A DNA stretch of 64,000 nt, from NCBI GenBank assembly GCA_041394945.1, contig JAWKHH010000002.1, positions 690,501 to 754,500 of the forward strand. Direction: 5' to 3'. This stretch comes from Bryobacteraceae bacterium. GTDB taxonomy: Bacteria > Acidobacteriota > Terriglobia > Bryobacterales > Bryobacteraceae. This document shows, piece by piece, positions 42,940 through 52,437 of this stretch. The notes below the pieces were generated by a model. The model ran no database searches and was not told where the DNA came from. It worked only from the letters and a program-made list of their open reading frames with translations. Position 1 is the stretch's first letter; the number at the start of each line of letters is the position of its first letter. The translations under genes and the position numbers were made by a program.

Positions 42940-43659
42940 ATGGCCTATTCCGAGCAAGCGGCGCCTCCGGTTGCGTTGGTGATCCCGGCGTTGAACGAAG
43001 CGCCGGTGATCGCGGCGATGTTGGACGCGATTCCGCCGGGCCTGTTCCGGCAGGTGATCGTGGCGGACAACGGTTCGAGCGACGGAACGGGTCCGATTGC
43101 GGCGGCGCATGGGGCTGAAGTGGTGCGCGAGCCCGAGCGGGGGTACGGGGCGGCATGCCTGCGCGCCATCGAGCAGATTGACGCCGAGTGTTCCATAGTC
43201 ATGTTCATGCAGGCGGACCTCTCCGAAGATCCGGCCGAGGCCGTATCGCTGGTTGCCCCTATTTTGGACGGACGCGCCGACTTTGTGTTAGGTTCCCGGG
43301 CGCTAGGCGGAGCCGAACCGGGGGCGCTGCTGGCGCATCAGGCGATGGGGAACGCGCTGGCCACGGGGCTGATCGCGGCGATCTGGGGCCATCGCTACAC
43401 GGACTTGGGGCCGTTCCGCGCGATTCGCGTGGACCGGCTGCGGGGGCTCGGCATGAGCGAGCGGAACTACGGCTGGACGATCGAGATGCAGATTCGGGCG
43501 ATTGAGGAAGGGCTGAGGGTGATGGAGATTCCGGTGCGGTACCGGGTGCGGGCGGCGGGAGAGAATAAAGTGTCCGGGCAATTGGGGGCAAGTTTCCGCG
43601 CGGGCGTGAAGATCCTCGAGGTTATCTGGCGGCTGTGGAGGAGGCGCCGGCGGCGATGA
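42940..43659 (+). CDS. Family 2 glycosyltransferase
   Basis: A 239-aa GT-A-fold glycosyltransferase, probably using a nucleotide sugar and a polyprenyl-phosphate-like acceptor. The start of the fold is VALVIPALNE, the nucleotide-site aspartate is in VADNGSSDGT, and a C-terminal segment matches the RAIRVDRL and YGWTIEMQIRA type. The usual DxD metal motif reads MFMQADLSEDP, so the first Asp is Gln. It has no membrane helix and is cytoplasmic or peripheral. The 3' end overlaps the convergent DUF885 gene by 38 bases. Confidence 0.85.
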   Translation: MAYSEQAAPPVALVIPALNEAPVIAAMLDAIPPGLFRQVIVADNGSSDGTGPIAAAHGAEVVREPERGYGAACLRAIEQIDAECSIVMFMQADLSEDPAEAVSLVAPILDGRADFVLGSRALGGAEPGALLAHQAMGNALATGLIAAIWGHRYTDLGPFRAIRVDRLRGLGMSERNYGWTIEMQIRAIEEGLRVMEIPVRYRVRAAGENKVSGQLGASFRAGVKILEVIWRLWRRRRRR

Positions 43660-45379
43660 TCTTTTCGAGCGAGGCCATGGAGACGGCTCCGGCGGCGAGC
43701 GCCGTTTCGTGGAACGCCTTTTCGTCGAAGCCGGATTGTTTTTCGGCGTGTTCGCGCAGACGCTTCCAGGCGCGGTAACCGGCGAAGTAGGTGGGTAGCT
43801 GCACGGAAGAAAGCTTGGCGCGCTGGAGCTTGGCGGTGGCTTCTTCCTTCTCCTGGAAGGTCTGGCCGGTCATCAGCGTCATGGCGTCTTCGTCGGTCAT
43901 GCCCATGGTGTGGAGGCGGACGTCGAGGATGGTGTTGGCGACGGCGCGGAGGTATTGTTTGAGCCAGGTGAGTTTGAACGCCGGGTCATCGGCCATGTAG
44001 CCGTGCGCCACCATCAGGTCCGTGGCGTAGACGGCCCAGCCTTCCACGTTCGGGCCGTTGGCGAAAACGCTGCGCAGCACGCGGCGGTACGGGGGCTTCA
44101 CGTCGTTGGCGAACTCGAACTGCAGGTAGTGGCCGGGCATGGCTTCGTGAATGGTGAGGATCTTCAAGCCGTAGTTGTTGTATTCGCGCAGCTTCGATTC
44201 GACACGCTCGGGCTCCATCGAGTCCTCGAACGGCGTAAGCCAGTAGAAAGCGCCGAGTTCGGGCTGCAGCGGCGGGGCGGGATTGAAGCCGCCGACGGCG
44301 TAGATGCCGCGCATGAATTCCGGCGTTTCGATCACCTTGAGGTTGCCGCGCGCGGGCATGGGCATGAAGCCCTGGCCGCGGACGAAGGCGGTGATTCCGG
44401 CGAGGTCGCGTTCGGCCTGGGGAAAGTACTGATCGCGCGTGGAGTGCTGGAGGGCGATGCGGTGGAGCGCGGGGACGACGATGCCGTCGACGCCGGCGGG
44501 TGAGGGCTTCGCGGCCGCGGGTCCCATGGAGGCGGCGATGGCGCCCATCTCGTCGCGAACGCGGCGGAGTTCGCTTTCGGCGTCGGCGAGAACCTGTTCG
44601 GGTGTCTGGCCGAGGCCCATCACGACTTTGAACTTGGCGGCGTAGCGATCGTGGCCGAGGCGCCAATCCGATTTCTTCTGGCGGAGGGTGGTGTTCATCC
44701 AGGCGGTGAACGAGTCAATGGCGGCGAGGGCTTCCTGCGAGGGGCGCTCGAGGCGCCGTTTCCATTCCTCGGGCGCCTGCTCGAGGAGGACCTTGACGAT
44801 GAAGTCGCGGTTGCCGTCGTTTTCGCGGATGGCGACGGTGGTCCACAACTCTGGGGAGTCGATGAGGTTCTGACGGGCCTGGCCGTAGAGCTGGGGGATC
44901 TTCAGCAGGCGCGCCGAGATGTGGGCGTAGCGCTCGTCGGCGGGGGCGTATAGGAGCACGAAGGGATCGAAGATGGCCTTGCCGGCGAGTTCGACGTAGA
45001 GGGTGGGGTTGTGTTTGTAGGTCTGGATGGTGTCGAGTTCGAGGAGCTGGTACTCGCATTGGGTGCGGAGGATCTCCAGATCGGCGAGATCCGGCGGCTC
45101 CAGCGCGGCGGCGTCGACGGCTTCGAGTTTCTTTTGGAAATCGCGATAGAACTCGCGCTGCTTGCGAAGTTCAACCTCGTCGTAGTTGTCGATCTGTTCG
45201 TCGAGCGAGAGTCCGTTCTTGTTGTGATAGCCGGAAGCGGTGGCGGTGACGGGCCAGAACTCGAGAGTGGCGGTGACGAACTCCTGCACCAGTTCGGGGA
45301 CGCTGGCGGGACGGTTCCGCGAGCAGGAGCAGAGGGAGACGAGGATCAACAGGGCGAGGCAGGAACGAGCAGCGGGCAC
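43622..45379 (-). CDS. DUF885-family lipoprotein, peptidase-like
   Basis: A 585-aa predicted lipoprotein (lipobox LCSC near residue 18) of the DUF885 family. It is mostly helical and contains the metallopeptidase-like motif TIHEAMPGHYLQ (about residue 415), with further family segments YNNYGLKIL and NVEGWAVYA. Members are thought to be zinc-dependent carboxypeptidase-like proteins, although few are characterised. The start is GTG at 45379, with TAGAAT (45391-45386) 6 bases upstream. It is divergent from TonB receptor 3. Confidence 0.87.
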   Translation of the reverse strand: MPAARSCLALLILVSLCSCSRNRPASVPELVQEFVTATLEFWPVTATASGYHNKNGLSLDEQIDNYDEVELRKQREFYRDFQKKLEAVDAAALEPPDLADLEILRTQCEYQLLELDTIQTYKHNPTLYVELAGKAIFDPFVLLYAPADERYAHISARLLKIPQLYGQARQNLIDSPELWTTVAIRENDGNRDFIVKVLLEQAPEEWKRRLERPSQEALAAIDSFTAWMNTTLRQKKSDWRLGHDRYAAKFKVVMGLGQTPEQVLADAESELRRVRDEMGAIAASMGPAAAKPSPAGVDGIVVPALHRIALQHSTRDQYFPQAERDLAGITAFVRGQGFMPMPARGNLKVIETPEFMRGIYAVGGFNPAPPLQPELGAFYWLTPFEDSMEPERVESKLREYNNYGLKILTIHEAMPGHYLQFEFANDVKPPYRRVLRSVFANGPNVEGWAVYATDLMVAHGYMADDPAFKLTWLKQYLRAVANTILDVRLHTMGMTDEDAMTLMTGQTFQEKEEATAKLQRAKLSSVQLPTYFAGYRAWKRLREHAEKQSGFDEKAFHETALAAGAVSMASLEKIIAAGASSTAAR

Positions 45380-45385
45380 CCCTTA

Positions 45386-45391
45386 ATTCTA
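45386..45391 (-). promoter_or_regulatory. TAGAAT box 6 bases before the DUF885 GTG
   Basis: On the minus strand TAGAAT ends 6 bases before the GTG, which places the expected transcription start at the initiation codon. A GGG next to the start is too close to serve as a normal Shine-Dalgarno. Confidence 0.45.
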
Positions 45392-45433
45392 TGATGCGGC
45401 GGTGGACGGCTCCCGGTGCGGAGTAAATCGCCG

Positions 45434-45462
45434 TTTTACCGGGCGGCTCTATCGGATATAAT
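45434..45462 (+). promoter_or_regulatory. Promoter of TonB receptor 3
   Basis: TTTTAC (45434-45439) and consensus TATAAT (45457-45462) are separated by 17 bases. The predicted leader is about 85 nt, unusually long for this region. Confidence 0.55.
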
Positions 45463-45502
45463 CCCAGCAAGGCAGATTCCGCTTCGTTTGCTACTGTCGA
45501 TT

Positions 45503-45520
45503 GCCCGCTTCGATGCGGGC
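45503..45520 (+). other. Leader stem-loop of TonB receptor 3
   Basis: GCCCGC and GCGGGC form a perfect 6-bp stem with a TTCGAT loop inside the predicted 5' leader, about 33 bases before the ATG. It could affect stability or translation. It is not an intrinsic terminator. Confidence 0.4.
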
Positions 45521-45552
45521 GAGTTGGAATCCAAGCAACTGGGGTCATAGCA

Positions 45553-48500
45553 ATGAAGACCAACTTTCTGGGACGTTCCGTTCCCACGATCGCCCTTATC
45601 CTAACCTTGCCTATCGCGGCACAGGTGAATTCCCGAGTTCGAGGCGTGGTGCGCGACACCACGGACGCGGTAATGGCCGGCGTCCAGGTGACGATGACGG
45701 ACACCGAGCGCGGCACGGTGCTGACGACGGTCACCAACGACGTCGGCCAGTATTCGTTTCCGAACGTTCTGGTAGGCGACTACCGGGTGACGGCTGAATC
45801 GCCGGGATTCAAGAAGGCGTCGACGGAGGGGTTCAAGGTCGACGTGAATCAGACGGTGGAAGTGAACCTTCGCCTGGAGCCGGGCCAGTTGACGGAAACG
45901 GTGGAGGTGACCGGCGCGGCGGCGCCACTGCTGCAGACCACCGATTCGCAGATCGGCAACCTGATCGAGAACAAGAAGATCACTGAGCTGCCGCTGGCGG
46001 CGCGGGACTTCATGCAGTTGACGCTGCTGGCGGCGGGCGTGGCGGAGTCCGGCGGGAACTCACGGCATCAGACCGAGCGGGGCACGTGGGTGGGATCGTT
46101 CAGCGTGCACGGCCACAACCCGACGTACAACCAGTACCTTTTCGACGGCATTCCGGGCAAGGAGGCCGCGCACCAGACCAATATTTTCGCGCCGTCCGTG
46201 GATTCGATTCAGGAGATCAAGGTGGAGACGGCGAACTACAGCGCGGAGTTCGGCGCCGAAGCCGGTGGATTCCTGAACGTGGTGACGCGGGGCGGGACGA
46301 ACCAGATCCACGGGGCGCTTTTCGGGTTCGTGCGGAACGACTATTGGGACGCGCGCGACAGCTTCGCGGACCGCAAGGCGCAGCTCAACCGCAACACGTT
46401 CGGTGGGACGATCGGCGGGCCGATTGCGAAGGACAAGCTGTTCTACTTCGGATCGTACGAAGGGATGCGGCTGCGGCAAGGCTTCACGCAGAATACGACC
46501 GTGCCGACGCCGGCGATGCGGAGCGGCGATTTTTCGGCTTTGCTCGGCACCGATAGCAGCTCACGGTCGACGATCGCGATCTACGATTGGACCAGCCGCG
46601 TTCCGTTTCCGGGCAACGTGCTGCCGCAATCGAGGATGCATTCGCTGCCGACGCGGTTCATCAACGAGTTCGTGCCGCTGCCGAACCGGGCCGGCATCGG
46701 CGGGATTCTTCCGAACGCGAACTTCCAATCGCTGGAGCCGCAGAAGACGCGGACGGATCAGTGGATCACGCGCGGCGACTACAACCTGAGCCCGGTGGAC
46801 CGGATCTATGGCCGGTACACGATTTCGGACACGACGACGATCGGTCCGCCGGTGTGGCCCGCGTTCGGGTACAGCCACGAGTTGCGCGGCCAGCACGCCA
46901 CGCTCAACTGGTCCCACACGATGAACGCGACGACGGTGAACGAATTCCGGATGGGATACAGCCGATTCGCGCAGTTCGAGCTTGTGGAGAGCGCCTACAA
47001 GCGAGACGTCTCCGCGGAACTGGGATTGCGCGGAACCTGCCGCGATCCGGCGTGCTGGCATGCGCCGTATTTCTCGGTGCAGGATTTCAGCCTGATGGGC
47101 AACCCGAGCGGCCAGACACGCGGGCAAGGCGTTTCCGGTCCGCGCGGGTGGAAGGACGAAATCTTCCAGGTCCACGAGAGCCTGATGATGGTGCGAGGCA
47201 AGCACACGCTGCGCGTGGGGTTCACGGGCAACCGGTATCGGGACACGTTCCCGGAGGCGATCCGCCCGGCGGGCCAACACAACTTCAATGGCCAGTGGAC
47301 GGCGGGTGCGGGCTCGCGCGGGTTCGCGCTGGCGGATGCGCTGCTCGGACTGCCGCGGCAGATCACGGCATCGATCGATATTTTCGATCCGAACTTCCGC
47401 AACAGCCACGCGCAGCCATGGGTGCAGGACGACTGGAAGGTCGCGCGGACGGTGACGTTGAATCTCGGCATGCGGTACGAGTGGCTGGGCCGGCCGTACG
47501 CGAATCGGGACAAGATCTCGAACTACCTGGTGGAAGGGCCGGGGCAGGGCCGGATTTTCCTTCCCGGGGACCGGCCGTCCGATATCGGGCGTTCGCTGCA
47601 GCGGAACGACAACAACAACTTCGCGCCGCGACTCGGTTTTGCGTGGCAGGCGCGGCCGAGCTTCGTAGTGCGCGGCGCGTACGGGATCTTCTTCCAGAAA
47701 GTCTCGCAGCAGGAATCGATTTCGCTGGCGATCAATCCGCCGAACATCCGCACCGGCGATGTTGTGCTGGCGGTGCGCGAACAGGATATCCAGAACTTTC
47801 CGATCGACGATTTGACGCCGGTGGTGAACTTTGTCGCGCCGGGTAGCCGTCCGGCGCTGACGGCGGTGGCCGTCAACATGAAGGACGCGTATATCCAGCA
47901 GTGGAATGTTTACCTCGAACGGTCTCTCACGCAGAACATGGTGTTCAAGGTGGGGTACGTGGGCACGAAGTCGACGGGTCTTTCGATCTACCGGGAAGGG
48001 AACGCGCCGCTGCCGGGTCCGGGTTCGGTGCAGGATCGGCGGCCGTTCCAGAACATCGCGTCGATGCGGGTGGCGCAGTCGGAGGGGTTCGCGACCTATC
48101 ACGGGCTCGAGACGTCGCTGCAGCACCGGTTCTCGAACGGACTTTCGTTCCTTGGGAACTACACGTGGGCGAAGACGATCGACAACAACGCTACCGTGGA
48201 CTTGCGGAACTACGCGATCAACAAGGGGCTATCGGGTTTCCATCTTGCGCACCGGTTCAGTTCGGCCGGCGTGTGGGAGCTGCCGTTCGGGCGCGGGCGA
48301 AAGTTCGGCACGGATTGGCAGCCGGTGGTGAACGGAATTCTCGGCGGGTGGCAAGTGAGCGGGTGGATGGTGCTGCGGACGGGCAATCCGCTTTCGATTG
48401 GAATCCAGGGGGATCTGCTCAACACCGGGGGCGGATACCAGCAGGTTCCGAACCGGATCGCGGATGCGACTTTGCCTCGAGACGAGCGGACGCGGCGACG

Positions 48501-48789
48501 GTTCTTCAACACCGATGCGTTCACTCGGCCGGGCCAGTATGAGATTGGCAACGCGGGCCGGAACATCCTGATTGGCCCGGGCAGCCGGAACGTAGACATG
48601 TCGTTGTCGAAACAGTTCCGGTTGACGGAGACGAAGAACCTGCAGTTCCGGGCGGAGTGGTTCAACGCCGGGAACCATCCGGATTGGGGTACGCCGGGTA
48701 CGACGCTAGGGACGTCGGCGTTTGGGACGATCACGTCGAACGCGAACCTGCCGCGGGTGATGCAGCTTGGGTTGAAGCTGGTTTATTGA
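45553..48789 (+). CDS. Oar-like TonB-dependent receptor with carboxypeptidase-regulatory domain
   Basis: A 1078-aa outer-membrane protein, the full-size form of the family. A signal peptide (about 1-23) precedes a carboxypeptidase-regulatory-like domain (about 25-105; GVVRDTTDAVMAGVQVTMTD, VLVGDYRVTAESPGF). Next is a plug (about 120-240; LPLAARDFMQLTLLAAGVAE, YLFDGIPGKEAAH, EIKVETANYSAEFG) and a barrel ending RVMQLGLKLVY. Substrate is unknown; relatives take up large glycans or peptides. A leadered promoter with TATAAT lies upstream, and GGGG lies about 9 bases before the ATG. It is divergent from the DUF885 lipoprotein. Confidence 0.92.
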   Translation: MKTNFLGRSVPTIALILTLPIAAQVNSRVRGVVRDTTDAVMAGVQVTMTDTERGTVLTTVTNDVGQYSFPNVLVGDYRVTAESPGFKKASTEGFKVDVNQTVEVNLRLEPGQLTETVEVTGAAAPLLQTTDSQIGNLIENKKITELPLAARDFMQLTLLAAGVAESGGNSRHQTERGTWVGSFSVHGHNPTYNQYLFDGIPGKEAAHQTNIFAPSVDSIQEIKVETANYSAEFGAEAGGFLNVVTRGGTNQIHGALFGFVRNDYWDARDSFADRKAQLNRNTFGGTIGGPIAKDKLFYFGSYEGMRLRQGFTQNTTVPTPAMRSGDFSALLGTDSSSRSTIAIYDWTSRVPFPGNVLPQSRMHSLPTRFINEFVPLPNRAGIGGILPNANFQSLEPQKTRTDQWITRGDYNLSPVDRIYGRYTISDTTTIGPPVWPAFGYSHELRGQHATLNWSHTMNATTVNEFRMGYSRFAQFELVESAYKRDVSAELGLRGTCRDPACWHAPYFSVQDFSLMGNPSGQTRGQGVSGPRGWKDEIFQVHESLMMVRGKHTLRVGFTGNRYRDTFPEAIRPAGQHNFNGQWTAGAGSRGFALADALLGLPRQITASIDIFDPNFRNSHAQPWVQDDWKVARTVTLNLGMRYEWLGRPYANRDKISNYLVEGPGQGRIFLPGDRPSDIGRSLQRNDNNNFAPRLGFAWQARPSFVVRGAYGIFFQKVSQQESISLAINPPNIRTGDVVLAVREQDIQNFPIDDLTPVVNFVAPGSRPALTAVAVNMKDAYIQQWNVYLERSLTQNMVFKVGYVGTKSTGLSIYREGNAPLPGPGSVQDRRPFQNIASMRVAQSEGFATYHGLETSLQHRFSNGLSFLGNYTWAKTIDNNATVDLRNYAINKGLSGFHLAHRFSSAGVWELPFGRGRKFGTDWQPVVNGILGGWQVSGWMVLRTGNPLSIGIQGDLLNTGGGYQQVPNRIADATLPRDERTRRRFFNTDAFTRPGQYEIGNAGRNILIGPGSRNVDMSLSKQFRLTETKNLQFRAEWFNAGNHPDWGTPGTTLGTSAFGTITSNANLPRVMQLGLKLVY

Positions 48790-48900
48790 CGCGCTTGTCG
48801 GGGGAACGCTTCCTCGAGGGTAACGCGTGGATTGGCTGGCAGCGGCTCGCGTACCGATGCAGCGGCTTGCCGCGGAAACCGCTGGCGCGGGAGTGAGAGG

Positions 48901-50001
48901 TCAGTCGCGCGCCAGCGGGACTTCGCGGGTGCCGCCTTCGGCATTGAAGATGCGGATGACGAATTTTTCCGGAGGCGCGGCGGCAACGATGGGCGCCTCA
49001 CTGGGATCGCCATGCGCGAGGACGCTTTCGGAACCGCCGCCGGCGGTTACGGGCTCGATGCCCATCCGGGCCTTCATCGCCTTTTCGTAGGCCATCGTGA
49101 TCTCGCTGGTGGAGTAGGCGACCTGGGCATTTACGAGCGAGTTTTCGGCGGTGATCCGGACGCGGCTGAGGAACTCCTTCGCTTCGGGCTGATCGTCCTT
49201 GATGCCGGCGAGGGAAAGGTTGAGCAGCGCCTGTAGCGCGAGTTCCATCTGCTTGGCCGAGGTGTCGTCGGCAGTGCGGAGCGACATTGCGAGGGCGATG
49301 CCCTCCCGGAGGCTGATGCCGCCTTCGAAGGCGCGGACGGCCCGGAGCATCTCGGCTTGCGGCATGCCGGCGCCGGAGATGCCGGCCGCCAACGAAGCGG
49401 GGGAGATTTCGGAAACCCACCAGATGTCGTGTAGCTGGCTGAGCGCGGAAGCGCGGGCGAATAATTCGCTCTGGGCGGTTTCAAGAGAAGCGCCGGCGTG
49501 GTTCCCGATGGCTGCGCGGATGCTTTCCGGATCGCCGAGCAGCATCACGCTTCCGTTGACGATCGCGGCGTTGAGGTCCGTCTTCTTGCCTTTGGGCTGG
49601 AAGATCTCGGCGCCCTTATAGAGGCTTCGGCGCGCGCCGAGGGAGACGAACTTCTTGCGCAGCTTCGGGACGCTGAACCTGCCGGAGAGCGCGATCACCA
49701 TCGGCACTTCATTGCGGCCTTTGCTGGCGTCTTCGAAACCGCCGGGGCTCGAGATGAGGACCTGATCGACGTCGGTGACGAAGTCGAAGCCTTGCTGGGT
49801 AGCCATCTGGCGGACGCCGAACTTTTGGAGTTCCTGGCTTACGCGCTGGCCGAGCGGGGAGGATTTCGCCTTGCGGAGGTCAAGCCCGAACATGGAACGG
49901 GCATCCGGATGGACGTAGCGCCAGAAGGCCGGGTGCGATTGCGCACTGGCGGACGCGCTGAGCAGGGTGATGGCGATCAGGGCATGGGCGACAGACTTCA
50001 T
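48901..50001 (-). CDS. Exported unknown protein, 366 aa
   Basis: Signal peptide about 1-21 (ITLLSASASAQS). The body is mixed alpha/beta with HPAFWRYVHPDARSMFGLD, a GLDLRKAKSSPLGQRVSQEL segment and VDQVLISSPGGFEDASKG. It resembles uncharacterised Acidobacteria proteins that I cannot name. No catalytic motif is evident. The ATG at 50001 is chosen for the signal peptide and for GGAGG about 11 bases upstream. It lies downstream of the three-module esterase on the same strand, 100 bases away. Confidence 0.65.
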   Translation of the reverse strand: MKSVAHALIAITLLSASASAQSHPAFWRYVHPDARSMFGLDLRKAKSSPLGQRVSQELQKFGVRQMATQQGFDFVTDVDQVLISSPGGFEDASKGRNEVPMVIALSGRFSVPKLRKKFVSLGARRSLYKGAEIFQPKGKKTDLNAAIVNGSVMLLGDPESIRAAIGNHAGASLETAQSELFARASALSQLHDIWWVSEISPASLAAGISGAGMPQAEMLRAVRAFEGGISLREGIALAMSLRTADDTSAKQMELALQALLNLSLAGIKDDQPEAKEFLSRVRITAENSLVNAQVAYSTSEITMAYEKAMKARMGIEPVTAGGGSESVLAHGDPSEAPIVAAAPPEKFVIRIFNAEGGTREVPLARD

Positions 50002-50101
50002 GTCGATGGAATCCTCCGTCCCCAGCGTACGGGAACGAAGGTTCCAGGGCGATCCGGCGAACACCCGAGGTGGAATGGTGGATGTGACTCAGGTACTCGC
50101 G

Positions 50102-52408
50102 CTATTGGGCGAGGCCGAGGCCGCCCAGCCAATCGTTGAATCGCGCGAGCCAGCCGGCGACGGGTCCGCGAGTGCGATCACGGAGGCCGAAGCCGTGGCC
50201 CACTCCTGCGTAGACATGGAGCTCGGCTGTCGCGCCGGCTTTCTTGAACGCGAGGTACAGCTCGGGCAGGCCCTGCGAGATGTTGCGGCGGTCGTTTTCG
50301 CCGCAGACGAGGAAGGCGGGCGGCGTGTCCTTGGAGAGGGGCATTTCGTTGGGGATGGCCGGGTAGACGAGGGCCTGGAAGGCGGGGCGGGAGCTTTGGC
50401 GCTCGACGGGATCGGCGGCGTTTGGGTCGCCCGCATCGTAGCGGGTACCGGCGAGGGCTGCGATCTCACCGCCGGCCGAGAAACCCATGACGCCGATGCG
50501 ACCCGGGTTCAGGTTCCATTCGGCGGCACGCTGTTTGGCGAGGCGCACGGCGCGGCGGATATCGGCGAAGGCCTCGCCTTCGATGGTGTAGGTGGAGCCG
50601 GTTTCGCGCGCCAGGCGGTAGTGGAGAACGAGGCCGGCAACACCGCGGCCGGCGAGCCACTTCGCGATGTTATGGCCTTCGTGATCGGACCAGAGTTCAC
50701 GGTGCCCGCCTCCGGGCGCGATGACCACGGCGGCTCCGGTGGCTTTGTCTTTGGCGGGAAGGTAGAGCGTGACCGAGGGCTTGTGAATCGACGAGACGAT
50801 GCGTTCACCGTTGACCAGGCGAATCGATTCCGGAGCGGTCTTGCCTTCGGAGCCGGGCGCGCCGGCGGGCCAAAGCCCGACCACGGGCGGCGGGGCCACC
50901 GGTTCGTAGACGACATAGGCGAAGCGGGTGGAATCGGGCGACCAGGAGTTGACGTTGATGGTGCCCTGGCCGCCGTAGAAAGTGACCAGGGTTTCGATGC
51001 GCTTCGCGTCGGGCTTGCCGCCGGCGACGGGCATCATGCGGAGGGTCATGCCGGGCATGCGGTCGTTGTGGCCCTTGGTGCCGGGCGGGAAGGCGATGAC
51101 GATCATTTTCTTGCCATCGGGCGAGAGGTGCGGGAACCAGTCTTCGTGTTCGTCGGAGGTGATGCGTTCGGCCTTGGCGTCGCCGGGTCCGCCGCCGGAG
51201 GCGGGAATGCGCCAGATGTCCCAGCCGCCGGAGCGATCGGAGTTGAAGTAGATCCACTTGCCGTCGGGCGAGTATTCGGGACCGTCGTCGTAGGCGCGTT
51301 TGGAGGTGAGGCGTTCTTCGGGTCCGCCGGCGAAGGGGACCCGGTAGAGTTCGTACTTGCCGTCGCGCTGTCCGACGAAGGCGAGCCACTTGCCGTCGGG
51401 CGACCAGCCGTGGAAATAGGAGGGCGAGGCGGGTGTGAGGAGGCGAGCGCCGGCGCCGTCGGCGTTGGCGGCGTAGACCTGCGACTGGCGCGAGGATGGG
51501 CTGGAGGCGGAGAAGGCGAGATGGCGGCCGTCGCGCGACAGGTCGTGATCGTTGTTGGCGCGGTAGGGCGCACCGAGATCGATCTTTTCGAGTTCGGCGC
51601 GCGCGCCGCCGCCAAGCGGGAGCCGGTAGAGATTGCCACCCGTGTTGACGAGCAGGAACTTCCCGTCGCGGGACCAGTTGGGCGCTTCGATGATGCCGTC
51701 GCCGGAATAGACGGTTTTCGGGGAGCGGGAGGCGAGGTCGAAGACGGTGACGTGGCTGCGGTAGGTCTGCTGGGCGGGCGGCGCGCCATGCTGTTCGAAC
51801 TGGACGCTGCTGAAGACAGCCGTTTCGAGCACGGTCGCATCGTGTGAGCAGACGCCGATGCCGACGTAGACGGGGCCGGAGCCGAGGTCGACGGTTTGGG
51901 GGCCGATGGAGGTGGGCCGTTCGTTCGCTTTCGCGGCGAGCGCGGTGAAGGCGTTGCCGCGGCGCTCGATGCGGATGCGCGTGGGCGCGGTGATCGCGGA
52001 CTTGATCTCGGCGGTGGGGCCGCCGGGCAGGAGGCGGTACTGCAGCGACGTGAGGCCGTCGCCATGGACGGCGATGTCGGCGTAGGGCGAGCCGGGTGTG
52101 AGGTCCTTGCGGATCATGAGCACTGCTTTGCGGTGGGCGTTGACGCCCTGGCCTTCGAAGGCGACGGCGGCGGCGAGGGCCACGTCGCCGGGGACGCGTT
52201 TCCAGACGAAGTACAGAGCGTCCTCGGCGCCCCAGATGTTGGCTCCACCGCCGGTGACGCGGTAGGCGCTGGCAGCGGGGTCGTAGGCAAGCGAGCCGAC
52301 TTTCGGGGCAGCGCCGAGGTCGCCGTGGGAATCGAAGAGGGGAACGGGGGATTGGGCGAAGGCGGCGAAGGCGGAGGCGAGGAGGGTGACGGGAATCCTT
52401 GCGTTCAT
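50102..52408 (-). CDS. Three-module secreted esterase: LamG-like, PD40 propeller, acetylxylan-esterase-like hydrolase
   Basis: A 768-aa exported protein. After the signal peptide (about 1-19) a concanavalin/DUF1349-like domain follows (about 25-190; ALYFVWKRVPGDVALAAAV). Then comes a WD40-like PD40 propeller (about 205-460; repeats such as WSRDGKFLLV, LSRDGRHLAFSA, WSPDGKWLAFVG, YSPDGKWIYFNS). Last is an alpha/beta hydrolase (about 500-768) with oxyanion APGGGHRE, nucleophile GFSAGGE, acid region GENDRR and GVGHGFG. It probably deacetylates plant or microbial polysaccharides. Start choice: ATG 52408 (MNARIPVTLLA) or 52420. Confidence 0.82.
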   Translation of the reverse strand: MNARIPVTLLASAFAAFAQSPVPLFDSHGDLGAAPKVGSLAYDPAASAYRVTGGGANIWGAEDALYFVWKRVPGDVALAAAVAFEGQGVNAHRKAVLMIRKDLTPGSPYADIAVHGDGLTSLQYRLLPGGPTAEIKSAITAPTRIRIERRGNAFTALAAKANERPTSIGPQTVDLGSGPVYVGIGVCSHDATVLETAVFSSVQFEQHGAPPAQQTYRSHVTVFDLASRSPKTVYSGDGIIEAPNWSRDGKFLLVNTGGNLYRLPLGGGARAELEKIDLGAPYRANNDHDLSRDGRHLAFSASSPSSRQSQVYAANADGAGARLLTPASPSYFHGWSPDGKWLAFVGQRDGKYELYRVPFAGGPEERLTSKRAYDDGPEYSPDGKWIYFNSDRSGGWDIWRIPASGGGPGDAKAERITSDEHEDWFPHLSPDGKKMIVIAFPPGTKGHNDRMPGMTLRMMPVAGGKPDAKRIETLVTFYGGQGTINVNSWSPDSTRFAYVVYEPVAPPPVVGLWPAGAPGSEGKTAPESIRLVNGERIVSSIHKPSVTLYLPAKDKATGAAVVIAPGGGHRELWSDHEGHNIAKWLAGRGVAGLVLHYRLARETGSTYTIEGEAFADIRRAVRLAKQRAAEWNLNPGRIGVMGFSAGGEIAALAGTRYDAGDPNAADPVERQSSRPAFQALVYPAIPNEMPLSKDTPPAFLVCGENDRRNISQGLPELYLAFKKAGATAELHVYAGVGHGFGLRDRTRGPVAGWLARFNDWLGGLGLAQ

Positions 52409-52437
52409 CACGGGAAGCATATCAAGAGGACGGCTGG

